Source of the DNA: Kalaharituber pfeilii
Lineage: Eukaryota; Ascomycota; Pezizomycetes; Pezizales; Pezizaceae
Assembly (NCBI GenBank): GCA_015179045.1
Contig: WHUZ01000021.1
Location: 310,001 to 374,000, forward strand
DNA: 64,000 nt
Direction: 5' to 3'
Shown: one piece after another, positions 12,782 to 22,447 of the stretch
Layout of the letters: the number at the start of each line of letters is the position of its first letter
Numbering within the stretch: position 1 is the stretch's first letter
Made by a program: the position numbers and the translations under genes
The notes under the pieces: model-generated
The model's database searches: none
The model's input: only the letters and a program-made list of their open reading frames with translations
What the model was told of the DNA's origin: nothing

Positions 12782-13287
12782 GATCTGATGGTAGGAAGAG
12801 GACAGGACGATGTATGGTAGCTAGAGCAGACTTTAACAACAACCAGTGAATCCTGAAGGGAGCTGTAAGAACAAAAGTATAAATCACGTTAAGAAGCAGA
12901 GAACCCTACCTATTCAGTATGGTTACGGACGTTGGATATTATCGAGGAAGTACTGAGAAGGATGTACACGTCAGGATCGTTAGGCCATAATAGGTGAGAA
13001 AGATATCCAGAACTGAAAGGAACGTTCTACGCAAACAGCATTTACATAGAATCAGCATAACTCATACCACGGACTCTTTTTATTGCTAGAGCTAGTGCTC
13101 TTACCATGTCTCCTGCATGCTAGAACCACAAGCATTGTGAAGAAACCTATAGAATGATGGAAGGGGACAGAACCGCTTCCTGTGAGGTTCCAGCAAACAC
13201 CCGGCAAAGCGCATATATAGAGAGAAGGTTCGCCACTTGTATGAGCTGTAACGTGAACAGCGACAACCCAATAACAATTTTCGAAAG
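12782..13287. promoter_or_regulatory. Divergent intergenic region
   Basis: About 500 bp separate the RepHel start (-) from the start of the unknown gene (+), so promoters for both probably lie here. I see no confident TATA or repressor motif. Confidence 0.35.
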
Positions 13288-14517
13288 ATGCCGGGGAAGG
13301 TGCGCAAACAGTCCAATAGGAGGAATAAGAGCATAGTCATAGAGGAGAAGGAAAGCATCGATGACTGGAGCGATGACGACATGGTAACGACGGAGGGACC
13401 CTGTAAAACAGAGCATAGCACCAGGAGGCCTAGCAAGACATCTAACGGTCTTAACACACCAATGCCTAATAGCAGTTCGCAGGAAAGCAATATGGCAAAG
13501 CTCCATGCATATGGAAGAACAGAAGATATGGATAAGGATATGCCGCCGGATGAGACGAAGGAAAGCTACATAACACTTGCGCGGAGCCTACCCATAACAA
13601 AGTTAAAGGCAGATCACACAGTTCGAGAAAAAGAATGGAAACTAGTGTCGGACGACTCGGAGTTCGAGGACACCAATAACCTTGTCAACATGGAGCCACC
13701 AACAGGAAATTCTAAGCGAAAATTGGAGCCACATGTTGTATTGGAAAAGGGCAAGGAACCGCAAACAAAGAGGGAACGTATAAAGAGCGCGGAAACAAGT
13801 GCAGTAAGGTTGGAGGAACGACGGGTCGCCGAAGAAGCTGTAGAAAGGTGGTACTCAAGTGATTGGTACATTGATAGGTTGGTTAACACGGAAGTGGAAT
13901 GGACCAAAATTGAAGGGGGTGGATATCAAATCGTAGATAATGAAGAGGAACCTGCAGATATGTAAGTAATCTTGAACGTCTGTACTTCACATCTAACCTG
14001 TGCGAAATAGAATGATATGCGGACTCATTATCAATAATTACCTTACACAGACAGGAAAAGGGGGAAGTATAATCTTCATGTGGAGCTTTCCAATGATACC
14101 ACGAACAAACTTAAACAAGTGCTCCAGTCATGTCCCGCATACCCCGACACGGAGGATAAAGCAAAGTCATTTTGGCTACCATTAAATGGAACAACACTAA
14201 AACTGAGTAGCCGTCAAACAGACTGCTATACGATAGACGAGCTGCGGGCCGCGATAAAGGAGTTACCATATCCCGACATATATGAAGCAAAGTCCACAAC
14301 CAAGGGACTACAGTCCGGAAAGGAGCTGCCCGAGTTGAAAGCAACCTTTTTGCAGAAATTCGAAACAGTCTTCGTATGGTTTCAGCTGCGCAGTTGGACA
14401 GTCACTACAGGAGGAATTTCCGCGATACTGCAACGAGTTGTCGCAATTGATCGCAAAAAAGCTCCGACGGCTTTGTTTCAGGGCAGGGATGACATGGAGA
14501 CGAGAAAAAGCTCCTGA
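13288..14517 (+). CDS. Unknown charged protein, two exons, 378 aa
   Basis: ATG at 13288 opens a charged, probably disordered N-terminus (KVRKQSNRRNKS, DDWSDDD, repeated K/E/R stretches) with a tryptophan-rich patch (VERWYSSDWYIDR). A canonical GTAAGT donor at 13962 and a CAGACAG acceptor ending at 14054 give a 93-bp intron and join the second exon in frame (KRGKYNLHVELSNDTTNKLKQVL...). Exons total 1137 bp. I recognise no domain. It sits divergently from the Helitron gene and could be an accessory gene of the element or a captured host gene. Confidence 0.5.
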
Positions 14518-15904
14518 ACAAGCGAGAGAAAGGAACGGACCTAAAAGACGTAAAATGATTGCGTGAAAGGGTCAGTAGTCATTGGAAGGCCATCTGGGGT
14601 AGCAATATCAAAGTGTGGGGTTTTTGTAGCGTACTAGTGAATCGATCCTAACTCGTATACAATAAATACAATTGGCGGAAGGGGAAAAACTCTAGAAGGC
14701 GGAGTAAGCAAATCGTCAACCTATGGTGAATGAAGTGGACAATTATAGTCCTAACAGTAGGAGCCTTGAATGCCTTGTAGTAGCGATAAGGTTAAGCGTA
14801 TTCCCGTACCCAGGTCTGCATTGTAACGCAAGGGTAGTAGTTAGTAGTGGATGCCCAGGAAGCGGCTCAAAAGCCCAGGAGATCACGTGACTTTAACTTT
14901 TCACAGTGGCGCAGCGGTACGCACTATGATGTCAGATACGCCTGAATTAATGATGGTACGAAGGATCTCTGAGTTCAATTGCTCTGCATACCATTCTTTT
15001 TCTTTTGTTTTTTTCCCTTTCCGTGGATTTGGGGTGCATCACTGGTGCAAAACTACGGGGATAAATTGTGCTGCATTAGAAATGTAAAGCTTTGGAACAA
15101 ATGAGTCATCCGTTAAGGAAATAGGTAAAACGTCTACGCTAAAAATTGAGCCGCTGAGTGGCTTGACGACACTACTTAACCTAGTTCGAAATGTGACAGG
15201 AACGAGCGATGTACGGTCAATCTAAACAACTCGACAACCTGACATTTCGACTACTCGAAAGCTAGGCATCATGGAGGGTGTGTAAACACTCAGATCACAC
15301 GTCGCCGATGCTACCTTCTCGTAAATAACAGTAAAGCAGCTTGATGGCATGGCAGGTCCGAAGCGTAAGAGCTCAACATCGGCCAAACTCGACAGCAGAG
15401 CACCGTTGTCAGGGTGACCGAACAAAGTATCAATGATAACATGCTGATGAGAGATGACGCATGGTAATGATGCCATTCATAGTTATTGATGATGCCATGA
15501 TGATGATGACCGTGACAAAGAAGCTTGCTAATTAGCACTCAATGTTAAATAGCCTGAGTGTAATGCAATAACTTTCACGCTGGACGCCTATATATAGAGG
15601 CCTAAACGGCCTCTATACAAATGGTAAGTTCTAAGCGTTGTCCTAAGTTACATCTACATGTTGCTGTAATCGTAGACATCGTGATAATCGTCGCAACTCG
15701 ACCGCTTGGCAAGTTGACAGCTCGACAGCATGGCGGCATTACAGATCAAAAGTTCAACACATAGAGACCGCACCTTCTCAACATGTGGACAACATGGCAG
15801 CAACACAGCTAAAGAACTCGGCAGCTGAACGGCATGGGATCATTGTGAGTATACATGGACTCAAGGTGTGTTTTGCGAATGCTGACGTCTGGTGAATAGC
15901 TGCA
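14518..15904. other. No gene; one perfect 10-bp hairpin
   Basis: No gene supported. TATAGAGGCC (15593-15602) and GGCCTCTATA (15608-15617) form a perfect 10-bp stem with a 5-nt loop TAAAC. Its role is unknown and it is not followed by a Helitron-type CTRR end. CTCGACAGC-like motifs recur around 15220-15790. Confidence 0.5.
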
Positions 15905-16765
15905 TGCCAGTCAGTGCCAATGAATCCAACAAGCCAGGCCAGGCCAGGCCAACCGGAGGCCTGGACTGGCCTGGGCCGTGAAATTCTGGGCCTGGCCTGG
16001 GCCGTGAGATTCTGGGCCTGGCCTGGGCCGTGAAATTCTGGGCCTGGCCTGGGCCGTGAAATTCTGGGCCTGGCCTGGGCCGTGAAATTCTGGGCCTGGC
16101 CTGGCCTGAACAATCAGGCCAGGCCGTGAGGGCCGCCTGGACCGGTCCAGGCCAATCAGGCCGGCCCAAGCCATGCAGGCTGGCTCAGGCCATTCAGGCT
16201 GGCCCAGGCCATTCAGGCCGGTCCAGACCATTCAGGCCAGTCCAGGCCAACCAGGCCATTTACGTAAATTCAAGCGATTTTGGAATTTAACCCACGTGAA
16301 TTAGATTTTAATAGTCCTCGATATTTCCTCATCAGTAATTGACAATTGCGCATTAGGTATCATCATCCAAGAATTGAGTCTAGTCTGTTGTATTATCTGG
16401 AAGGTCCATCATTTCTAAAATGTTTCTTAGTATATATAGTTGAATACAAAGTGTGATACATACTTGAGAAAAGTCGTAGACTGCTGCTGTTTAAAACTCT
16501 AGACATACGGGAGATTCTACTCATATAAATACTCAAACGATCTGGTAAATGCTGGCCTCAATTCACCTGGATAGCTGTGGAGCGATTCGTTTAATTGGCC
16601 TGGACTGGCCTGATCGGCCTGGACTGGCCTGATTGGCCTGGACTGGCCTGGTTGACCTGATTTATGTGTATCAGGCCAGTCCAGGCCGGTCCAGGCTGGT
16701 CCAGGCGGTTTCAGTCCAATGTAGATCACGGCCTGTCAGGCCAGGCCAGGCCGGCCGACCAACTC
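15905..16765. mobile_element. GGCCTGG-rich element, probable decayed hAT relative
   Basis: Two blocks (15930-16260 and 16590-16765) are packed with GGCCTGG/CCAGGCC motifs. Block 1 holds five copies of a 26-bp tandem unit GCCTGGGCCGTGAAATTCTG plus GGCCTG (15969-16099). The same GGCCTGG..CCGTGAAAATCT pattern lies just inside the left end of the hAT element at 48324, so both belong to one family in which these motifs look like subterminal repeats. Clean terminal inverted repeats are not visible here. Proline/arginine-rich ORFs across it are artefacts of the repeats. Confidence 0.6.
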
Positions 16766-16779
16766 GGAACTCAAAACTT

Positions 16780-16870
16780 CCTGTAGCCGAGAAGCATGAG
16801 ATGCGACTGGGTTCAATCCGGCGCGAGGCGTAACCAGCAGTACTTACGACGAGTGGCCGCGATTCCTGTG
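16780..16870 (+). repeat. Dispersed repeat, copy 2, tRNA-like B box
   Basis: Plus-strand copy of the repeat at 5655-5740, with GGTTCAATCC (B-box-like) and an upstream TGTAGCCGAG that weakly resembles an A box. It directly abuts the GGCC-rich element. No acceptor-stem pairing, so it is not a tRNA gene. Confidence 0.5.
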
Positions 16871-17520
16871 TAAGAAATAGCCAAGGAAAAACATAAAAGA
16901 ATCCAAAATTTTAATTGGTAAAACAGTACCGTAGGTTATAATCTCTTTGTACGTAGCAGCTGTGTGGGGGCGTGTCGTAGCAGCTGTGCTGTGTTGTGGG
17001 GGTTTGGGAGTGCGGGGAAGTGTGCCACAATTGCTGGTTATGCTAGTGCCGCATCTAAGGGCTCTAAGGCACTTGGAAGGGCGGTAGCAGGGGTATGCAC
17101 TAGCTTGTACTCGAGGTACATGAAGTTCATGTACTAGAAACTCTGTCCATGTGAATACTGATACAGTAATTGGTCAGGTGATAGATTTGGTCAGCGTTTC
17201 AGCCATGAGAAACCTTTGACAATACAGGTGAGACCTTTTTCCTTCTATTAACAAGGAAGCTGGCACCATCACCAATAGAAGCAATCTGCAAAGATGCCAT
17301 ATGTCTGAAGATGTGGTGCACTGCGTAACCTACAAAACGAGGTGGTGGTGCGGGTGGCAGGTATAGCGGGGTACATACGGTGGAGTTGTGATGTCACGTG
17401 CAGAGAACCACGAGTTAGCAAAGGAAGCTTGAATACATGTTGAAGTCTACGTCGCGGTTTCGGGGGAATGTTTAACCCGAGTAGGCAGCCCAGAAATGGG
17501 GATTTTTAGGTGGGGATTCA
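16871..17520. other. No supported feature
   Basis: G-rich low-complexity sequence near 16950-17030 and otherwise unremarkable sequence. No gene, RNA or element end recognised. Confidence 0.4.
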
Positions 17521-18125
17521 AATAAAATCCATATTCATATTAATATTCACCGCACATCAAAAAATCGCACACCTCCAATTTAAATACCCTCAGGAAATAG
17601 AGGTTTTCGGACTTGGAGTATCCGACAATTTTCCCTTCTCTGAGTGTCCTCCGTACTTTTGAGCGAATACTTGTTCCGCATACTTATCTCGAATGTTTGC
17701 CAACTTCATGTGTAAACCTTGGACTCGTATCTAGTTTCTAGTGAGCATCATGTGTTGTGTAGGCGCTGGTGCTGCCGATTAGATGGATTATACGATCACA
17801 TAACCCCGCATGCAGCTGTTCGCCATGGCAGGGCGGATTGTACGAATACATAAGCCATATCCTACTCAGTGTAGGATCGTATGTCAGGCATATTCTGTGA
17901 GTATTCGCAAGTACACGGCCGATTTTTGTAAGCAATGCAGGCATCCTCTCGAGCGTCCGAATATTTGTTTATATGTCTTGTAGATCTTTGCGCAAAAAGT
18001 ATTCGGGATTTTTCATATCCGACAATATCCAATCGAATAGCTTTCAGTCTGAATAACCGCAAGTCCTAAGGGTATTCAGATTAGAAGTGTGAGATTTTTT
18101 GTGTCCGCGGTCAATATAAATACCA
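17520..18125. repeat. Imperfect inverted repeat, about 100-bp arms
   Basis: The segment from about 17540 (AATATTCACCGCACATCAAAA, then TCGCACACCTCCAATTTAAATACCCT) reappears in reverse complement at about 18050-18115 (ATATTGACCGCGGACACAAA, then TCTCACACTTCTAATCTGAATACCCT). Both arms then run into GTCGGATA/TATCCGAC-like sequence. This looks like an old foldback or TIR element carrying the family-B insertion at 17796 in its middle. Confidence 0.6.
17785..17845 (-). mobile_element. Ultrashort tail insertion, family B, 11-bp TSD
   Basis: GGATTATACGA (17785-17795) and GGATTGTACGA (17835-17845) flank 39 bp TCACATAACCCCGC...CGCCATGGCAGGGC. The poly(T) has been lost but the hairpin and its usual 5' limit are intact. 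Confidence 0.8.
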
Positions 18126-18289
18126 TATTTTGAGCTGCATACTTCCAGTGAAGATTGAATATTGGCCAAGATCCCCACGTAAATGTTGGCATGTATTCAG
18201 ACTGGCGCAAGGGATGAGTGAGCTTTAAGCTTCCTTCGCATTTGCGCCAACCACGCTTCAACCGCCACATCGCCATCCCGCAATCAATA

Positions 18290-18620
18290 GCCACCACCAC
18301 CTCTGTTCGTAAGCCATTTCCAAGGCGCCTGTTACCAGTCCTGTTTGTGTGCGCTTGTTCGTTGTGGATGAATAAGGTGAATTCTTAGGTGGGTAGTGTG
18401 AACTATAAATTCAAGCTCCCCAAATCGAAAGGTCAGTTACTATCAGGGTGCAATTAATAGATGAATTAAGGTTGGTCCCATACGAATTTTGTAGGACTTA
18501 CAATATTTTGCTCTGACTAAATCTATCAAGCGACCGAATATTGCAAATGTGTTCACCTTCACATGAAGCTCACATTCAGCTGAATACTTGGCAATGTATC
18601 CGCTTATGGGACCCCATGTT
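18290..18620. repeat. Diverged repeat, copy 1 (partner at 63010-63300)
   Basis: From CTCTGTTCGTAAGCCAT through GTGTGAACTATAAAT..., GGACTTACAAT... and CCGAATATTGCAA this aligns loosely, in the same order, with 63012-63300 (CTCTGTTTGTAAGCCAT, ATGTGAACTATATC, GGACTTACAATC, CCAAATATTGCAA). An old dispersed repeat of unknown class. Confidence 0.5.
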
Positions 18621-18809
18621 CATGGATATTTTTGCAACATATTCGACCCTTCGAATACTTCTTTATACGAACTCGTGAACACGAAAAAGGTATTTGAATG
18701 TTCAATTTTTTCATGCTAACACATATACACCTGAATACTTCTGGTTTGAGCACCCCTAATATGCATATTATGACGCAAGATACTAGTATAACGTTGTGTG
18801 TTAATGGTG

Positions 18810-19153
18810 CTGGGTACAGTAATTTTTTTTTTTTTTTTTTTTTATATCATTACTCGCGTGCCGCCCTATGGGCTATGGCGAGGTCTAGTTACATCAAAAC
18901 AAAGTACAAGTACGGAAAAATAGAAGTAAATCCAACGCGCATCCATCCCCGGGACTAACCCCATTCCAAGATTCCCATCACTCCCCGGAGGCCCTCCCTT
19001 TCATCTTGGTCATCCAAGGGTCTGCACAATCCATCCTCACCCCTTGGGCATCTCGGCTTCCAGACTCTACATTGGGACAATATGTGGTGGGTCGTTTCTT
19101 CAGCCTCACCGCACCACCGGCATTCCGGGCTGTCAGCTGGCTGGGTACAGTAA
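18810..19153 (-). mobile_element. 5'-truncated LINE (318 bp) with 13-bp TSD
   Basis: Perfect TSD CTGGGTACAGTAA at 18810-18822 and 19141-19153 bounds 18823-19140. Read on the minus strand it encodes the C-terminal zinc-knuckle region of a Tad1-type LINE (PECRWCGEAEETTHHILSQC, CX2C..H..C), then a 3' UTR, then the family-A hairpin and poly(A). It is the key copy that ties the ultrashort family-A insertions to a LINE. Confidence 0.9.
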
Positions 19154-19835
19154 GCATATCAAAGTAGCTTGCATAGTTCTATTGAATCGCTGTGAAGAAT
19201 ATGAAAGCAAGGCCTCAAGCAAGGTCTGCATTGCGGAGATAGCTTCGCACGAAATGTATGCGGGTGTGAGATATCGTTGAGTCTATTTATCAATGAATCG
19301 CAGGACGGACAGGTTTATATACATGAGTGTATCATGACGTGAGTATAGAACCATGGCCAAAGAAGAAAGATCAAGAAGGCGTTGCAGTCACCGATATCAT
19401 AGCTACAAAAGGTACTGAGATATGAGTCCTATGCAATGATAGAAGGATAAACATGCATGTGAGTACAATGAAGTAGTCATAAATGAACTATGCATACAGG
19501 GAGTAACTGCAACATCAGGCAACGGATGTAATATTCGGACAAAGAAGTGGTCTCGATGCATCATAAAGAACTGCGTCTCTTCCATCATATCCCGCGCCAC
19601 TATCTATTAATGCCAAAGGGTCTCTGAGCATCATGATCGATAACGGGTATCTTTCTTGTCGGAATCGTACGGTCGGCTTGTCTTCAAGTTTTGTGGTTGT
19701 TGAGACACAGCCTATAGAAGTTGTAGTGCTGGAAAACGGAGTCCTATGTAGCTCTAAGCTGGAGCTGTGGGCAGCTCCACCGAGTGTTGTGCACCAGTCA
19801 CAATCCTTAGGCTCCTAGCATCACAGCGGTGAAAA
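19154..19835. other. No supported feature
   Basis: Intergenic sequence downstream (on the - strand) of the DUF7580-type gene. Only short unrelated ORFs; nothing recognised. Confidence 0.4.
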
Positions 19836-22111
19836 TTACTCTGTCAGATTGCGACTCTTGGTGTCCTCACTTGACCCCCACCCCTGCATAAAATACCGCT
19901 CCAACGGCCTCACCACCAAATTATAAACCTCTTTCTTGAAATCATCCCGATCGAGCGTCTTTTTTCCTGGATGGTCCAATCCATCAATACACCTTCGCGC
20001 CGCGTTAAAATACGGATCACAGTCCGCATATTGTGTCTCCAGATGCTCCATAATCCCTTTTGCAGCAATGAACCGGTTAATCTTATCATCTCCGGAGGGA
20101 TCGAGAGGTATACTAAACTTTTTTTGTAATGATGCCAGGCTCTTCCATTTCAATAGTTCGATTAGAATAATACCGAGGGAGAGAAGACTTTCGTTCGGCG
20201 CGAGCACACGCCAAAGTGAATCTTGAGGGTTTTCGGCACACTGAAGTGTAGGAGGTTTGTCAGGGCGGGAGAAAGCTCGATGAACCAACGGCGTAGCAAG
20301 TATATGTTCTATAGGTGCCTCAAGATTTTGAAACCAAATGTCCGAAGCGGACCAGAAATCATTCAACCAAGCCGTGGAATGCAGTTGCATGACAGATGAG
20401 GCAAGCTTAAGTCCGACGGTTATTCGAGATTTGAGGGATGGCTTTGGCAGGGGCCGAGAGGTGAGGAGAGACTCTAGGGAAACAACCTCCGCAGGGCAAA
20501 TATATAGCGAATGCTCTTTAGGGACCCACACTCGAGTTAGTAGAGCGGGGTTGCTTTTAGCAGAGAGGATTCCCAGGCAACAGTGAATATCAGTTGCGGA
20601 TCGTATTGTAGTGCAGAAGCGGTCAATCGTTGTAAATGTTGCTTTGTTGTAGTTGTCTGCTTTATATATAAGTTCTGCCGGAGGGGCTGGGACTTTATTC
20701 TCATCATTGATAGTCTTCCCCGGATTAGGTTGACTCCACGATACAAATTTTGATTTTCGGCCCTTGACCGCTGGAAGTTTAGACTTGGAAGTGCTGTTCT
20801 CTGCAGGAGGACGTTCGGGCTGAGTATGTTTGGAAAATCTGGAAGCCATGCGTGGGTGACTTGGGTTTCTTATACCGATTGTAGTCAGTAATGATAAACC
20901 TCAGGTATTGGCCGTAGGTGATTTAGGAGGAGTTCAATGCTGTACCTAACGGAAGTTTTGGTTGGATTACTCCTGCTCACACTCGAAAGTGGAGTCGCTA
21001 TTGCATTTTTGGAGAGAAATATAATCTTTTCATCGTCTTCGAACGCATCTCCAGGTGGAATAAAAGTACCCAGCGCCTGCTCGGGGCCTCGTTCCTGGGT
21101 TATGTATGATACAACTTCCGGCACTTCCTTCGGAAGCTGTGGAATCTCTACCGGATGTATATGCTCAAACTGTAGTTCTCTCCATGTGCTCGGCTTTACC
21201 CGCAAGTCCTCGATAGAAAACATGACCTTGAATAGCAGTTTTGGATCGCTGTGCGATTTCGGCGCAGCACAGAAACCAGTAGTGCTCTGCAACTCCAGCT
21301 GCAGGTTCGCGTGATGCGGCGTAGGGCAAGCACAAACTGGCGGTTGGAAATGCTCCTGAAAGATCTGGTAAAGCGCCTTTGCATGACTCTGCACCCGCTT
21401 ATACTGTTGGACCGCTTTTGCAAGAAAAGCTTTGTTGTTGTTTCCCTGACCAATGATAAGCGGATATTCATAACCTACACTAGACATGCTAATGAACTGT
21501 TGGAGCTTGATATTAAGCATGCGGATGCGCTCAATCTGCGTTTGCCGGTAAGTAGCTAGCATGCCGCTTTTCCACGCCAGAAGTGCCTGTCGGTATCGGA
21601 GGGTCTTCGAGGTTGTTCCTACTGGCTATGGTTTCAGTGGGGGTAGAGACAGGTGAGTTAGCCCTCTTTAATCACCATAAACTTTATGCTTCGGAGAAAA
21701 CCTCGTAGAATCACCACTATACGAACTAACCTGTGGAAATTTCTCAGCCACCTCTCGCAATGTTCGATCTAGGAGCTCTGCTGTGCGGAGAAAGAGCATC
21801 ACAGCCCCATCGTCATGCATCCATGCTTGAAGCTCCACCTGAACATTGTTAGACTTCCAAAGCTTTCCTCCGGTATCTTTCATCAAACGATCTATCTCGC
21901 TCGGCTGCAGCTTCCCCTGTAACAAAGTTTCAAGAGTCTGTCGGAAAAAAAAGTCCTCCATCGAAATTTCAAGCTCAAATATATCAAGCACTTCACGGTA
22001 TTTTACCATGTCTTTCATGGTTTGAATCCCTTCGGCGTAGGCTTTAATCGCTGTAAGGGCGAGTGGGAATGCAGCTAGTACAAGTCCGGCGGTTTCGGCT
22101 CCAGTAGCCAT
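19836..22111 (-). CDS. DUF7580-type fungal protein, three exons, 697 aa
   Basis: Exons 22111-21731, 21625-20946 and 20868-19836 sum to 2094 bp. Intron 1 (105 bp, GTTAGT...CCATAG) is phase 0; intron 2 (77 bp, GTACAG...TATAAG with CTGAC branch) is phase 2. The start MATGAETAGLVLAAFPLALTAI is the typical hydrophobic opening of this family and was preferred to an upstream in-frame ATG. The C-terminal half has the pseudokinase-like DUF7580 pattern: SLESLLTSR, ITVGLKLASSVMQLHSTAWL, SLGIILIELL and late VYNLVVRPLERY. These proteins are widespread in ascomycetes, often associated with heterokaryon-incompatibility or NLR-like gene sets, without a proven reaction. Divergent from the C2H2 gene at 22448. 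Family is strong; function inferred only by association. Confidence 0.8.
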
Positions 22112-22447
22112 TGTTTGGAATATCGTGTGCGATGAAATATTGAATCTCAAAAGGGAACGAGTGTTAACATTGACGATGTCCGCAGAACCGCAGCCGCAGA
22201 TATTAATTAATATACCCCACCTCCCAGTTGTAGAATATCATAGCCAATTAAACTGCACCCTTGTACATAGCAGATTAATCGTAAGACACATTGCGGGGTT
22301 TCCAAGATGACAAATAATCCATCACCGCTTTCTAAACAAGGTATCCGCTCGACAAGACACGAGGACCAAATCAACCGCCTTAGGAATTTTAACATATCGT
22401 GGGGGTAAGCATTGTAATTGGGAGGATCCGTTGTGCCTGACAGCGAT
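22112..22447. promoter_or_regulatory. Shared divergent promoter region
   Basis: 336 bp separate two intact divergent genes, so both promoters and 5' UTRs must overlap this stretch. I see no unambiguous TATA box. Confidence 0.5.

Larger units (their letters stand above)
7141..14851 (-). mobile_element. Helitron, ends tentative
   Basis: The intact RepHel gene defines the element. Read on the minus strand, a candidate 5' end TCCACTACTAACTACTACCC begins at 14851 and is preceded by A, which fits A|T insertion. I could not identify the 3' hairpin and CTRR end, so the left limit is only the edge of the gene. If the right end is correct, the gene at 13288-14517 lies inside the element. Confidence 0.3.

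Noticed and set aside
15778..16231. Three overlapping Pro/Arg/Gly-rich ORFs
   Set aside because: They are three frames of one 26-bp GGCCTGG tandem array, open only because the unit lacks stop codons.
16785..16850. Possible tRNA gene around GGTTCAATCC
   Set aside because: A B box is present but there is no pairing acceptor stem or anticodon arm; treated as a repeat.
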